The notes under the pieces are model-generated. The model was given only the letters and a program-made list of their open reading frames with translations, was not told where the DNA came from and did not search any database. A stretch of 64,000 nt of DNA. Origin: Spirochaetaceae bacterium (GTDB lineage Bacteria; Myxococcota_A; UBA9160; UBA4427). The stretch lies in the NCBI GenBank assembly GCA_020632655.1, contig JACKFD010000002.1:248001-312000 (forward strand), given 5' to 3'. Below, piece by piece: positions 34,217 to 43,321 of the stretch; position 1 is the stretch's first letter; every line of letters starts with the position of its first letter. The translations under genes were made by a program, and so were the position numbers.

Positions 34217-34843
34217 TCAGAGGAACTCGACCGCACCCGACTGGACGTCGTACATCCCGCCGACCACGATCAGGTTCCCGGCCTCGACCAGCTCTTGCAG
34301 GATCGGGCTGCGCTCGAGTACGAGGGCCGTCGTGCGCCGGACGTTCTCCCGGGCGACGGCGTCGACGAACTTCGTATTTCGGGAAGAACGCTCCTTGCCA
34401 TCCGTGGGCTCCTCGATGGCGTCGAGGGACGGACGGATCTTCTGGAGCAGCCCCGTCAGGTGGCCCATCTCGACCCCGTCGCAGGCGCCCTTGATCGCGC
34501 CGCAATGGGAGTGGCCGAGCACGACGACCACCGTCGCACCCGTGACCTCGCACGAGAACTCGAGGCTGCCGAGGATGTCGTCGTTCAGGCAGTTGCCTGC
34601 GATCCGGACGCTCATCAGGTCGCCGAGGCCCTGATCGAAGATCAGCTCGGCGGAGGTCCGCGAGTCGATGCAGGAGAGGATGGCCGCGAAGGGCCATTGC
34701 CCCTCGCGGGTCTCGTTGACCTGTTGGAGCAGGTTGCGGTTCAGACGGAGGTTGCTGAGGAATCGGGCGTTTCCGTCCCTGAGGTACTGCAGCGCGTCCT
34801 CGGGCGTCAGGTGGTCGATGGTCTCGCTGGGGTGCAATCGCAC
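34217..34843 (-). CDS. Beta-class carbonic anhydrase
   Basis: 208 residues. The zinc site is complete: Cys58, Asp60 and Arg62 in SCIDSRTSAE, and His111 and Cys114 in GHSHCGAIKGA. It interconverts CO2 and HCO3- in the cytosol. The N-terminal DALQYLRDGNARFL is typical of the family. I chose the GTG at 34843 (GGAG 9 nt upstream), which gives the normal length. It stands alone, divergent from the HAF-repeat gene. Together with sbtA/sbtB, 15 kb away, it shows that the organism manages inorganic carbon actively, most simply for carboxylation in lipid and organic-acid metabolism. Confidence 0.92.
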   Translation of the reverse strand: MRLHPSETIDHLTPEDALQYLRDGNARFLSNLRLNRNLLQQVNETREGQWPFAAILSCIDSRTSAELIFDQGLGDLMSVRIAGNCLNDDILGSLEFSCEVTGATVVVVLGHSHCGAIKGACDGVEMGHLTGLLQKIRPSLDAIEEPTDGKERSSRNTKFVDAVARENVRRTTALVLERSPILQELVEAGNLIVVGGMYDVQSGAVEFL

Positions 34844-35456
34844 TTGGGCTCGCTCCGCGGGATGGGGTCGGAAGGGATCGGGCTCGTGGTGCCCAGGATG
34901 GGGTCTGTTGCACGTCGGCGGAGCATAACCGTCCGAGCGTGAGATGCCGGAGGGGCCGACCTCGCGCCTCGAATGGCTCAACCGCGGCGCCAGCTGATCG
35001 ACCACCACGCACGTGCCGAACCTGCAACCACCCCTGGAAGCGCAATCCTTTTCTCGGCTTCCCCGCGCTCGCCGAGTCGGAACCAGTGGCTTCGGAAGAC
35101 CGCCCGTCGGCCTGACCGTAGGAGCTTCGTCCTGACGCAGGGCGAAATCCGTCGGGCTGTCCTTCGTCGAGGGCTTGCCGCGAGGCCATCTCGGCGGGTC
35201 GGCAGACGGATGCGAGTTCGAGGCTGCAACCCATGTGAGCTATTCATGCCGCACGTGGGGTCGAAGCCGATCGATGCGGGGAGGAGTTCCGACTGGATGG
35301 AATCGCGAAGGCCCGCGGTCGGGTCGAACCCTACGAGCCCCCTTGCATTGGGCGCGGCGATGGATTCCCCTTCGAGCAGCCGCACGAGCGGCCGACCTCG
35401 CGCTCCTAGCGCTGCCGATTGATGCCCTCGAAGCCTCGCAAGACGGAGGTGGGATC
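34844..35456. other. Intergenic region between divergent carbonic anhydrase and HAF-repeat genes
   Basis: 613 bp without a credible protein. GGGTCGAAGCC and GGGTCGAACCC occur about 65 bp apart around 35260-35340, but I see no clean inverted repeat. The end carries the GGAGGT ribosome binding site of the HAF-repeat gene. Confidence 0.45.
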
Positions 35457-36599
35457 GTGAGATGTGCGTGTGCTCTGGCGATACTCGTCGTCGCCGCGGC
35501 TCCGAGCCGCGCGACGCCTCGCCTCTACGGGGCCGGGACGGACGCGATCGGAGCTGCATCGAGTGGTTTGTTCTGGACCTCGGAGGCCGGCATCGCCGGT
35601 GGCGCGACCTGGTCGCCGTCCCAGAATCACGCGTTCATGGTCGGAGTCGACTCGCCGCCCGCGACGATCGATGCCCTGACGGGTGCGGGTCTCCGGGACT
35701 CGTTCGTTACGGCAGGGCAACCGAACGGCGAGCGCTTCGCCGGGTTTGCACAGCCCGATGCCAATCGGCACGGCTTCACCTACTCCCCCGCCGAGGGCGT
35801 TCGCTGGCTGCCGCGACCGAACGACTTCGGCGATGCGTTCGTGGCCGACATGTCCTCGGATGGACGCCGCATCGTCGGGACGGGAAACCTTCAGGCGGTT
35901 CTATGGGATGATTCACGCGGCATCGTCGAGCTCGGTGATCTGCGCGACCTGACTCCCGGTGAGCAACCCTGGAGCTTCGGAGCCGGAATCTCTGCGGATG
36001 GATCGGTCCTCGTCGGCAAGGCGAGGAACGAGTTCGACCAGTTCGAGGCGTTTCGCTGGAGCGCGGAGTCCGGAATGGTCGGGCTGGGCACCCTGCTCGC
36101 CCCCGGTGCCCCCGGCGCGTACAGCGAAGCGAGCAAGGTATCGGCAGATGGCTCGACGATCGTCGGCTGGACGAGCGGCGACCTCGGCATGACGCCGTTC
36201 ATCTGGACCGAGGCTGCCGGAATGATGCCCGTCGGGACGCTTGCCGGATTCCAGGGGCCACCGGCTCATCTCGACTTCGAATTCGAAATGGACGTCTCGG
36301 GTGACGGCTCGATCGTGGTGGGCACTGGATTCGCTACCGAGGGCGCCTTCATCTTCTCCCGGGCAATCGGTCTGCAATCACTCGAGGGCTACCTGAGCAT
36401 CCGCGGCCTGGACCTCGGAGGCTGGCACCTCATCTCGGCGAGCGGAATCTCGGAGGACGGCCGAATCGTCGTCGGAACCGGAACGAATCCAGCCGGCGTA
36501 TTCGAGGGCTACCTCGTGATCATTCCGGAGCCCGCGACGGCCGTGCTCGCCATGCTGGGGCTCGCGATCCTCTCTCGCTACCGAAGGGCGACGGAGTGA
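35457..36599 (+). CDS. HAF-repeat extracellular protein with PEP-CTERM anchor
   Basis: 380 residues: a GTG start with GGAGGT upstream, a short signal peptide (CACALAILVVAAAPSRA), then at least five HAF-type repeats. Each has a SADGSxxVG core, e.g. SSDGRRIVGTGN, SADGSVLVGKARNE, SADGSTIVGWTSGD, SGDGSIVVGTG and SEDGRIVVGTGTN, alternating with FxWTxxxGM strands. They probably form a beta-propeller. The tail IPEPATAVLAMLGLAILS plus RYRRATE is a PEP-CTERM sorting signal. HAF-repeat proteins are exported and of unknown function. It stands alone between the carbonic anhydrase gene and tRNA-Arg. Confidence 0.85.
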   Translation: MRCACALAILVVAAAPSRATPRLYGAGTDAIGAASSGLFWTSEAGIAGGATWSPSQNHAFMVGVDSPPATIDALTGAGLRDSFVTAGQPNGERFAGFAQPDANRHGFTYSPAEGVRWLPRPNDFGDAFVADMSSDGRRIVGTGNLQAVLWDDSRGIVELGDLRDLTPGEQPWSFGAGISADGSVLVGKARNEFDQFEAFRWSAESGMVGLGTLLAPGAPGAYSEASKVSADGSTIVGWTSGDLGMTPFIWTEAAGMMPVGTLAGFQGPPAHLDFEFEMDVSGDGSIVVGTGFATEGAFIFSRAIGLQSLEGYLSIRGLDLGGWHLISASGISEDGRIVVGTGTNPAGVFEGYLVIIPEPATAVLAMLGLAILSRYRRATE

Positions 36600-36875
36600 C
36601 CGGACGCGATCGCCGGCGTGTGAAGCTTCGAGTATCCAGTATCGGAGGCGGCCGACACGATTCTCGAGCGTGATCTCGGCAGTCGTCGTTGCGCTTCTGT
36701 ACTCGTGATCGTGCTCTGTGCTTCGAGTCGGGCCAGCACGATCGCGGGCGGGGGATCTGTGCAGCGTGTCCAAAGCACGTGGAGTACGTGATGGCATGCC
36801 CGGAGGGCTTGCTCATGCCGCTTCGCGGCAGGGCTTCCCTTTTAGAGACGGTCGTTCGTTCGCGGAGAAGGGATC

Positions 36876-36952
36876 TGGCACGCCGGGAGGGATTCGAACC
36901 CCCGACCCTCAGGTTCGAAGCCTGATGCTCTATCCAGCTGAGCTACCGGCGC
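36876..36952 (-). tRNA. tRNA-Arg (anticodon UCG)
   Basis: 77 nt including an encoded 3' CCA. On the minus strand: acceptor stem GCGCCGG against CCGGCGT (one G-U pair), D-arm GCTCAGCTGGATAGAGC, anticodon stem TCAGG/CCTGA with loop CTTCGAA and anticodon TCG, variable loop GGGTC, T-arm GGGGGTTCGAATCCCTC, discriminator G. All cloverleaf elements are present. It reads CGA codons (and by wobble CGG). Confidence 0.97.
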
Positions 36953-37379
36953 GCGAATGGCTGTGCCGTGCGATGCACGGCGACCTGAGGGCCGGCGGAG
37001 GCTAGCAGACTCCGGGCGCGCGAGCCTCGGGGGAGCGCCGCTTCCTCGAAGATCCGGCCGCCGACCCGATCCTCCGGCCCCGGTCGCCCGTCCGCCCCGC
37101 CCGTCTGCCTCCTGCGCGGGCAGCGCGAGTCCCGGTCTGCACGGCAGCCCGACCGAATCGCGCTGACCGCGACCCGAGCGGGTCTTCCCCGGCGCGACGC
37201 GCGCGCAATCGACCTCGGCATGGCCCTTGCTCTCTTCGCGGTAGGGGACGGGGAGCGGGCGGGCCACGTGTCGCAGTCGACGTGGCCCGCCCGTTGACCG
37301 TCCCGCCGCGGTCAGGCCGGGCGGAAGGCGCGGCGACCGCGCGCGATCCACGCGCCTATATAAATAAGGAGAGCCACCC
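36953..37379. other. GC-rich intergenic region between tRNA-Arg and the next gene
   Basis: 427 bp without a gene. A perfect 7-bp hairpin GCCGTGC-GAT-GCACGGC lies at 36965-36981, 12 bp upstream of the tRNA. At the right end CTATATAAATAAGGAG (about 37355-37371) is the only AT-rich patch. It combines a likely -10 box (TATATAAAT) with the ribosome binding site of the next gene, which would give a very short leader. Confidence 0.5.
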
Positions 37380-38804
37380 ATGCTCCATTCCGCCGCCGCG
37401 CAGCTGCGCGCGCGGGAGCCGCGGGACAAGGCGCTCGCGGTCAACCTCGACCCGGCGCGCTACGGGACCTTCGCGGAGATCGGGGCGGGGCAGGAGGTCG
37501 TGCGCTGGTTCTTCCGGGCGGGCGCCGCGGCGGGGACGATCGCCAAGAGCATCTCGGCCTACGACATGACCGTGAGCGACGCGATCTACGGTCCGTGCCA
37601 GCGCTACGTCTGCCGCGAACGCCTCGAGTCGATGCTCGACTACGAGTACGAGCTGACCCTCGAGCGGCTGCGCGAGCGGCGCGGGAACCAGACGGCCTTC
37701 TTCGCCTTCGCCGACACGGTCGTCGCCCGCAGCTTCCAGGGCGGACACGAGTGCCATGGCTGGATGGGCGTCGCCTTCCAGTCGCACCCGCGCGACGAGG
37801 CGAGCCGGATCGTGATCCACGTCCGCATGCTCGATGCCGAGACGACGCTCCAGCAGGAGGCGCTCGGCATCGTCGGCGTGAACCTCCTCTACGGCGCCTT
37901 CTTCCTCTTCTCCGACCCCGACGCCCTCGTCGAGTCCCTGCTCGACGGTCTCAGCACGGACCGCATCGAGATCGACATGATCGAGTTCTCGGGCATCGAG
38001 TTCCGGCACGTGGACAACCGTGTGATGAGCCTGCGCCTCGTGCAGCTCGGGCTCTCGAAGGCGGCGATGTTCGGGCCGGATGGGACGGTGCTTCAGCCGT
38101 CCGAGGTGCTGCGCAAGCGGCCCGTACTCGTCGAGCGCGGGAGCTTCCGGCCCGTGACGCACGTGAACCTCGACATGATGGAGCGCGCGCTCGAGCAGTT
38201 CCGCGCGCGGACGGGGGAGGGGGAGGAGCCGATCGCGCTGATGGAGATCACGATGAGCAACCTGCTCGCGGAGGGGGAGCTCGACCTTTCCGACTTCCTC
38301 GCCCGGGCGGACGTGCTCGGCGCGACGGGGCAGACCGTCATGATCTCCGACTACTTCGAGTTCCATCGCCTCGCCCGCTACCTCTTCGCGGCGACCGATC
38401 GCCCGATCGCGATCGTGCTCGGCGCGGGCAGCCTCCTGCAGCTCCTCGACGAGCGTTACTACGACGGCCTCGAGGGCGGGATCCTCGAGGCGTTCGGGCG
38501 TCTCTTCAAGAGTGGCCTGCGGATGTACGTCTACCCGCTCCTCGATCGGCAGACGGGGCGGCTCACGACGGTCGAGAACCTCGAGGTCGCGCCGTCGCTC
38601 CAGCCGCTCTACCGCTACCTCGTCGGGCGGGGCGCGATCGAGGCGATCACGGAGTGGCGTGAGGACGTGCTGCCGATCTTCTCGCGCGAGGTCCTGCGGC
38701 TGATCCGGGAGGGGGACGACGGCTGGGAGAAGATGGTGCCGGACGCCGTGGCCGCGATGATCCGCGGGCGTGGGCTCTTCGGCCACGGCCAACGCACGCG
38801 TTAG
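37380..38804 (+). CDS. Conserved protein of unknown function (474 aa)
   Basis: A cytosolic protein without signal peptide or membrane helices. The start, PRDKALAVNLDPARYGTFAEIGAGQEVVRWFF, and TIAKSISAYDMTVSDAIYG near residue 55 belong to a widespread, uncharacterised bacterial family that databases sometimes mislabel as TonB-dependent receptor or nucleotide adenylyltransferase; neither architecture is present. A repeated acidic-hydrophobic pattern (IEIDMIEFSGIEF, MISDYFEFHRLARYL) continues to the end. AAGGAG lies 9 nt before the ATG, and an AT-rich -10-like box sits just ahead. It stands alone and does not obviously belong to the following degradation genes. Confidence 0.75.
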   Translation: MLHSAAAQLRAREPRDKALAVNLDPARYGTFAEIGAGQEVVRWFFRAGAAAGTIAKSISAYDMTVSDAIYGPCQRYVCRERLESMLDYEYELTLERLRERRGNQTAFFAFADTVVARSFQGGHECHGWMGVAFQSHPRDEASRIVIHVRMLDAETTLQQEALGIVGVNLLYGAFFLFSDPDALVESLLDGLSTDRIEIDMIEFSGIEFRHVDNRVMSLRLVQLGLSKAAMFGPDGTVLQPSEVLRKRPVLVERGSFRPVTHVNLDMMERALEQFRARTGEGEEPIALMEITMSNLLAEGELDLSDFLARADVLGATGQTVMISDYFEFHRLARYLFAATDRPIAIVLGAGSLLQLLDERYYDGLEGGILEAFGRLFKSGLRMYVYPLLDRQTGRLTTVENLEVAPSLQPLYRYLVGRGAIEAITEWREDVLPIFSREVLRLIREGDDGWEKMVPDAVAAMIRGRGLFGHGQRTR

Positions 38805-38909
38805 GTCCCACCGCGCCCCATCTGCCCGTGACATGCCCCCGGCGCTGGTGCAAGATCCGTCGGCCGCCCGGCCGCGATCCGCGCCGGGCGCAGCGCCAGG
38901 GAGGGCGAC

Positions 38910-40520
38910 ATGGACGCCTCGCATACGGACGCCTCGCCGCGAACGGACCTCGACGCCATCGTGATCGGCGCCGGCCACAACGGCCTGGCCACCGCCGCCG
39001 TCCTCGCCGGTGCGGGAAAGCGCGTGCTCGTACTCGAGAAGAACGGCTACGTCGGCGGCATGACGGGCACGCGCGAGATCCTCACGGGCTGCCGGAACGA
39101 GGTCGGCGCGAGCTGCCTCTTCCCCCTCGCGAAGGAGGTCGAGGCGGCGCTCGACTTCGAGGGCAACGGCGCCGAGTTCATCCCGCTCCCCGTGATGGCG
39201 ATCAACCTGCCGGGCCCCGGCGGCAAGGCGCTCCTCTTCCACGCCAACCCGCTCCGCCAGCTCGCCCACGTCCTCCTCGATCACGGCCCGAGCGCGATGC
39301 TGGGCTTCGTGCGCATGATCCGCTTCTGCCAATACCCTGCCGAAGTGATGGATCGCTTCACGGCGGGGCGTCTCCCGCGCTCCTTCGAAGAGCTCCTGGC
39401 CGAGGCGCCCTCCGACGCGGCGCGCGAGCAGCTCGAGCTGGTCTTCCGCGGGTCGGCGATGGACGTGGTCGACCGGTTCTTTCCGGACGAGGTGAAGCAC
39501 AGGACGCTACGTGCACTGCTCGCCTTCGCGTCCGTCCAGTCGACCTACAAGGGGCCGTACTCGCCGGGCTCGGCGTTCTGTCTCGTCTATACGATGGCGC
39601 TGAACGGGAGTGGTGGACTCATGCGGCGGGTGAAGGGCGGGATGGGCTCGCTGTGCGAGGCGCTCGCGCGCTCGATCGAGGCGAAGGGCGGCGAGATCCG
39701 CCTCAAGCAGCCGGTCTCGCGCATCGTCGTCGAGGCGGGCCGCGCGGTCGGGGTCGAGCTGCGCGGTGGCGAGGTCCTGCGCGCGCGGGTCGTCGTCTCG
39801 AACCTCGACAAGCCGGCGACCTTCCTGCGCCTGCTCGCGGACGAGCAGGCATCGCTGCCGGCGCCGCTCCTCGAGCGGGTCCGATCGATCGAGCACAAGG
39901 GTGCCTGGGTGCACATGCTCTTCAAGCTCGACGGGCTGCCGGCCTACGGTGGCGAGTGGGCGGGGCTGAACGGGAACCTCCATGCGCGCTTCGGCGGGGC
40001 GATGGTGCCGGATCCCGAGCAGATGCAGGCGAGCTTCGAGGCCTGTCAGCGCGGCGAGCTCCCGACCGAGATCCCGATCGCCTTCCAGATTCCCTCGGTC
40101 GAGGACCCGACCCTCGCGCCGCCGGGGCATCACATAGCGAGCGCCTACGGCTTCTTCTTTCCCTGCGATGCACCGGACAGCGAGCGGGGCAAGCTGCGCG
40201 ATGAGATGGCCGAGCGCGTGATCGATCGGATCTCGCGCTACCTGCCGGACTTCCGCGAACGGATCGTCGAGAAGGCCGTCTTCTCCTCGGACCATTTCGC
40301 GGCGATGCACGGCGCGACGAACGGCGACTTCACCCACGGCCTGCTGCACGCGGACCAGATGCTCGCCGCCCGCGCCGTCGTCGAGGGCTCGGCCCACGCG
40401 ACGCCGCTCCCGGGCCTCTACCTCTGTGGCTCGTCCTGCCATCCGGGGCCGGGTGTCACGTTCCTGCCCGGCTACGGCTGCGCGAAGGAGCTGCTCGGCG
40501 GCGTGCTCGCCCAGGGCTGA
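38910..40520 (+). CDS. Phytoene dehydrogenase-like FAD/NAD(P) oxidoreductase (CrtI/PYROXD2 family)
   Basis: 536 residues. The N-terminal dinucleotide-binding motif DAIVIGAGHNGLATAAVLAG with LVLEKNGYVGGMTGT (residues 15-55) is that of CrtI-type carotenoid desaturases and related PYROXD2 proteins. The C-terminal FAD signature is LYLCGSSCHPGPGVTFLPGY. The middle is not that of a known carotenoid desaturase, and there are no other carotenoid genes nearby, so a desaturase or saturase of another isoprenoid or acyl compound is as likely. GGGAGG precedes the ATG. It lies 106 bp after the previous gene and 121 bp before the first BVMO, on the same strand. Confidence 0.8.
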   Translation: MDASHTDASPRTDLDAIVIGAGHNGLATAAVLAGAGKRVLVLEKNGYVGGMTGTREILTGCRNEVGASCLFPLAKEVEAALDFEGNGAEFIPLPVMAINLPGPGGKALLFHANPLRQLAHVLLDHGPSAMLGFVRMIRFCQYPAEVMDRFTAGRLPRSFEELLAEAPSDAAREQLELVFRGSAMDVVDRFFPDEVKHRTLRALLAFASVQSTYKGPYSPGSAFCLVYTMALNGSGGLMRRVKGGMGSLCEALARSIEAKGGEIRLKQPVSRIVVEAGRAVGVELRGGEVLRARVVVSNLDKPATFLRLLADEQASLPAPLLERVRSIEHKGAWVHMLFKLDGLPAYGGEWAGLNGNLHARFGGAMVPDPEQMQASFEACQRGELPTEIPIAFQIPSVEDPTLAPPGHHIASAYGFFFPCDAPDSERGKLRDEMAERVIDRISRYLPDFRERIVEKAVFSSDHFAAMHGATNGDFTHGLLHADQMLAARAVVEGSAHATPLPGLYLCGSSCHPGPGVTFLPGYGCAKELLGGVLAQG

Positions 40521-40640
40521 AGCCGAGCCGCGCCGGCGCGGGGGGGGCGTGCGCGAGGGCTTGCCGCGCGCCGCGAGCACGCGATCCTCGACGGTCGGCT
40601 CGCGGCGCGCCTGCCCCCGCCGAGCCAGGAGGACCCGCGC

Positions 40641-42473
40641 ATGACCGCGAGCCGAGCCGAAGCCCGTCGTTCCGATGCCGGCGAGATCGATCTCGACGCG
40701 ATCCGGGCGAAGTACCGGATCGAGCGCGACAAGCGCCTGCGCAAGGAGGGCATCGCGCAGTACCGCACCTACACGGACGTGATCGAGACGGGCCTCGACG
40801 ATCCCTTCGCCGAGCCCGGCTTCTCTCGCGCGCCCGTCAAGGACGACCCGGAGGTCGTGATCCTCGGCGGCGGCTTCTGTGGTCTCACGGTCGCCGCCCG
40901 ACTCCGCCAGCAGGGCTTCGAGCGGATCCGGATCGTCGAGGTCGCCTCGGACTTCGGTGGGACCTGGTACTGGAACCGCTACCCCGGCGTGCAATGCGAC
41001 ATCGAGTCCTACATCTACCTGCCGCTGCTCGAGGAGCTCGGCACGATGCCGACGCTCAAATACGTCTACGGGCCCGAGATCCTCGAGCATGCGCGAGCGC
41101 TCGGGCGGCATTTCGACCTGTATCGGGACGCCCTCTTCAGCACCCGGGTCACGCGACTCGAGTGGGACGAGGGCGCGGCGCGATGGCAGGTCGAGACGGA
41201 TCGCGGCGACCGGCTGCGGGCGCGCTTCGTGGTCGTCGCGAGCGGGCCGCTCTCGCGGCCGAAGCTGCCGGGGATCCCGGGGATCGAGGATTTCGAGGGG
41301 CACACGTTCCATACGAGCCGATGGGACTACGCGTATACGGGCGGCGATTCGACGGGCGGGCTCGTCGGGCTGCGCGACAAGCGGGTCGGCGTGATCGGGA
41401 CGGGGGCGACGGCGATCCAATGCATCCCGCATCTCGGCGAGTGGTCGCGCCACCTCACGGTCTTCCAGCGCACGCCGTCCTGCGTCGACTCGCGACGCAA
41501 CGTGGCGACGCATCCCGCGTGGTTTGCGTCCCTCGCGCCCGGCTGGCAGCGCGAGCGGATCTGGAACTTCAGCACGACGCTCTCGGGCCGGAATCTCGAG
41601 GTCGACCTCGTGAACGACGGCTGGACCGACATCATGCGCAATCTCGCGGGCATGCTCGGGAACGACGATGGCTCGCTCCGGTCGCCCGAGGAGATCGCGC
41701 GCGAGGTCGAGCTCGCGGACGCGCGCAAGATGGAGGAGATCCGGGCGCGCGTCGCCGGGATCGTGAAGGACCCCGCGACGGCCGCGGCGCTCAAGCCCTG
41801 GTATCGCCAGTTCTGCAAGCGCCCCTGTTTCCACGACGACTACCTCGAGACCTTCAACCGCCCGAACGTGACGCTCGTCGACACGGATGGCCGGGGTGTC
41901 GACGCGATCACGAAGACGGGTGCCGTCGTGGCCGGTCGCGAGTACCCGCTCGACTGCCTCGTCTTCGCGACGGGCTTCGAGGTCGGCACGGACTACGCGC
42001 GGCGCGCGGACTGCGAGATCGTCGGGCGTGGGGGTGTCACGCTCACGGAGCGCTGGGCCTCGGGCGTTCGGACGTTGCACGGCCTCTTCACCCGCGAGTT
42101 TCCGAACTGCATCCTGATGGGCGGGCTGCAGTCGGGGCTCACGCCGAACTTCACGGAGCTCTACGACGAGCAGAGCCGTCATGTCGCCGACGTGCTGGCC
42201 CACGTCCGCGCGAAGGGGGCGACCCGCGTCGAGGTCGGCCGCGCGGCCGAGGCCGCCTGGGTCGAGGCGATCCAGCAGCCCAACCCGGCGCAGCTCGAGT
42301 TCGCGGCGAGCTGCACCCCCGGCTACTACAACAACGAGGGCCGGCCGACGGAAGGACCGGGCTGGTTCGGCGGGACCTACGGCGGCGGGCCCCAGGCCTA
42401 CTTCGAGCTGCTGCGGGATTGGCGCGAGGGGGGCGACTACGCGGGGCTCGAGCTCGGCGGCGGGGGCGTCTGA
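40641..42473 (+). CDS. Baeyer-Villiger monooxygenase (class B flavoprotein), first copy
   Basis: 610 residues. The FAD-binding turn VVILGGGFCGL (Gly76, Gly78, Gly81) and FGGTWYWNRYPGVQCD near residue 105 are followed by the BVMO fingerprint Phe218-x-Gly220-x3-His224-x3-Trp228-Asp229 (FEGHTFHTSRWD). The NADPH-binding turn is GVIGTGATAIQ near residue 250. The layout is that of phenylacetone and cyclopentadecanone monooxygenase types, which convert ketones to esters or lactones with O2 and NADPH. A ~70-residue extension before the FAD motif is common in that subgroup. AGGAGG is 8 nt before the ATG. It ends 106 bp before the tetR gene, upstream of its operator. Confidence 0.9.
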   Translation: MTASRAEARRSDAGEIDLDAIRAKYRIERDKRLRKEGIAQYRTYTDVIETGLDDPFAEPGFSRAPVKDDPEVVILGGGFCGLTVAARLRQQGFERIRIVEVASDFGGTWYWNRYPGVQCDIESYIYLPLLEELGTMPTLKYVYGPEILEHARALGRHFDLYRDALFSTRVTRLEWDEGAARWQVETDRGDRLRARFVVVASGPLSRPKLPGIPGIEDFEGHTFHTSRWDYAYTGGDSTGGLVGLRDKRVGVIGTGATAIQCIPHLGEWSRHLTVFQRTPSCVDSRRNVATHPAWFASLAPGWQRERIWNFSTTLSGRNLEVDLVNDGWTDIMRNLAGMLGNDDGSLRSPEEIAREVELADARKMEEIRARVAGIVKDPATAAALKPWYRQFCKRPCFHDDYLETFNRPNVTLVDTDGRGVDAITKTGAVVAGREYPLDCLVFATGFEVGTDYARRADCEIVGRGGVTLTERWASGVRTLHGLFTREFPNCILMGGLQSGLTPNFTELYDEQSRHVADVLAHVRAKGATRVEVGRAAEAAWVEAIQQPNPAQLEFAASCTPGYYNNEGRPTEGPGWFGGTYGGGPQAYFELLRDWREGGDYAGLELGGGGV

Positions 42474-42550
42474 GCGGACCCGGTCCGCGCCGCGCGGGCC
42501 GGGCGGCGCGTGATCCGTCCGCCCCGGAAATCCGATTGATCCGGAACGCG

Positions 42551-42570
42551 AAGTGAGTGTACACTCACTT
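42551..42570. promoter_or_regulatory. Perfect 20-bp palindrome, likely TetR operator
   Basis: AAGTGAGTGTACACTCACTT reads the same on both strands. It ends 9 bp before the ATG of the TetR-type regulator, the classic position for autorepression. I find no second copy in the window. The BVMO gene to the left ends 77 bp upstream, so the site most likely controls the rightward operon. Confidence 0.8.
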
Positions 42571-42579
42571 CCACCCCGC

Positions 42580-43278
42580 ATGGCCACCCGACGCCTCAAT
42601 CACGCGGACCGCCGCGAATCGATCCTCGAAGCCGCGACGGCGACCTTCGCGACGCGCGGCTTCGACGGCGCGCGCACGCTCGAGATCGCCGAGGCGGCCG
42701 GCATCTCCGAGGCGCTGCTCTACCGGCACTTTCCGTCGAAGCAGGCGCTCTACGACGCCGTGCTCGAGCACGTTGCCAGGCAGCAGGACCACAACTTCGC
42801 CGTGCTCCAGCTGCCGGATCCCTCGACCCGGGGCCTCGTCGAGGCGCTCTGGCGCTACCTCGATGCGTGTGTGAACGGATCGCCCGATCGGGGCCCCTCG
42901 AACGGCCAGCGCATCCTGCTGCTCTCGCTCGCGGGCGATGGCAAGCACGCGCGCATGGTCTATGAGCGGGCGCAGAAGATCGGCGCGCGGGCCTTCCGCA
43001 AGGCGCTCGAGGCCGCGGCGCGCGAGGGCAGCCTCGAACGCAATGCGATCGATCCGCGCAACGGCTGGAACTTCCTCGAGCACGTGGGCGCCATGATCGC
43101 GTCGAGCCGGCTCGCGGGCGGCTCGTCGATCCCGTACGCGGGCTCGCGGGAGAAGCTGCTGCGCGAGGCCGTGCTGTTCTGCGGGCGCGGGCTCGGACTC
43201 AAGGACGCGGCGATCGAGGCGCATGCGCCGGCCAGACCTGCGCCGAGAGAGCGGGCTCTGCGACGCGGTGCCCGCTGA
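42580..43278 (+). CDS. TetR/AcrR family transcriptional regulator
   Basis: 232 residues. The N-terminal helix-turn-helix domain is typical: ESILEAATATFATRGFDGA near residue 14, TLEIAEAAGISEALLYRHF near residue 33 and SKQALYDAVLEHV. The C-terminal ligand domain is of the length usual for repressors that sense acyl-CoAs or aromatic compounds. A GTG at 42553 lies inside the palindrome, so I prefer the ATG at 42580, which starts directly in front of the conserved domain; it has no clear ribosome binding site. The operator at its start suggests that it represses itself and the following genes. The nearby BVMO is 44 bp downstream on the same strand. Confidence 0.87.
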   Translation: MATRRLNHADRRESILEAATATFATRGFDGARTLEIAEAAGISEALLYRHFPSKQALYDAVLEHVARQQDHNFAVLQLPDPSTRGLVEALWRYLDACVNGSPDRGPSNGQRILLLSLAGDGKHARMVYERAQKIGARAFRKALEAAAREGSLERNAIDPRNGWNFLEHVGAMIASSRLAGGSSIPYAGSREKLLREAVLFCGRGLGLKDAAIEAHAPARPAPRERALRRGAR

Positions 43279-43321
43279 CGAACGGATGACGAACGAAGGT
43301 CCGACCCGACAGGAGAATACG

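Noticed and set aside
36817..36844. Small hairpins GCCGC-TTC-GCGGC and AGGG-CTT-CCCT followed by TTTT
   Set aside because: Stems of only 4-5 bp and 220 bp from the nearest plus-strand gene end; not a convincing terminator.
36876..36952. tRNA-Arg as attachment site of a mobile island
   Set aside because: No integrase gene, and I see no second copy of the tRNA 3' end in the window.
36965..36981. Perfect 7-bp hairpin next to tRNA-Arg
   Set aside because: No T-run and no gene ends there; short GC hairpins are common at this base composition.
36842..37444. Minus-strand frame containing PVAQLDRASGFEPEGRG
   Set aside because: This peptide is a well-known false translation of a tRNA gene; here it reads through tRNA-Arg(UCG).
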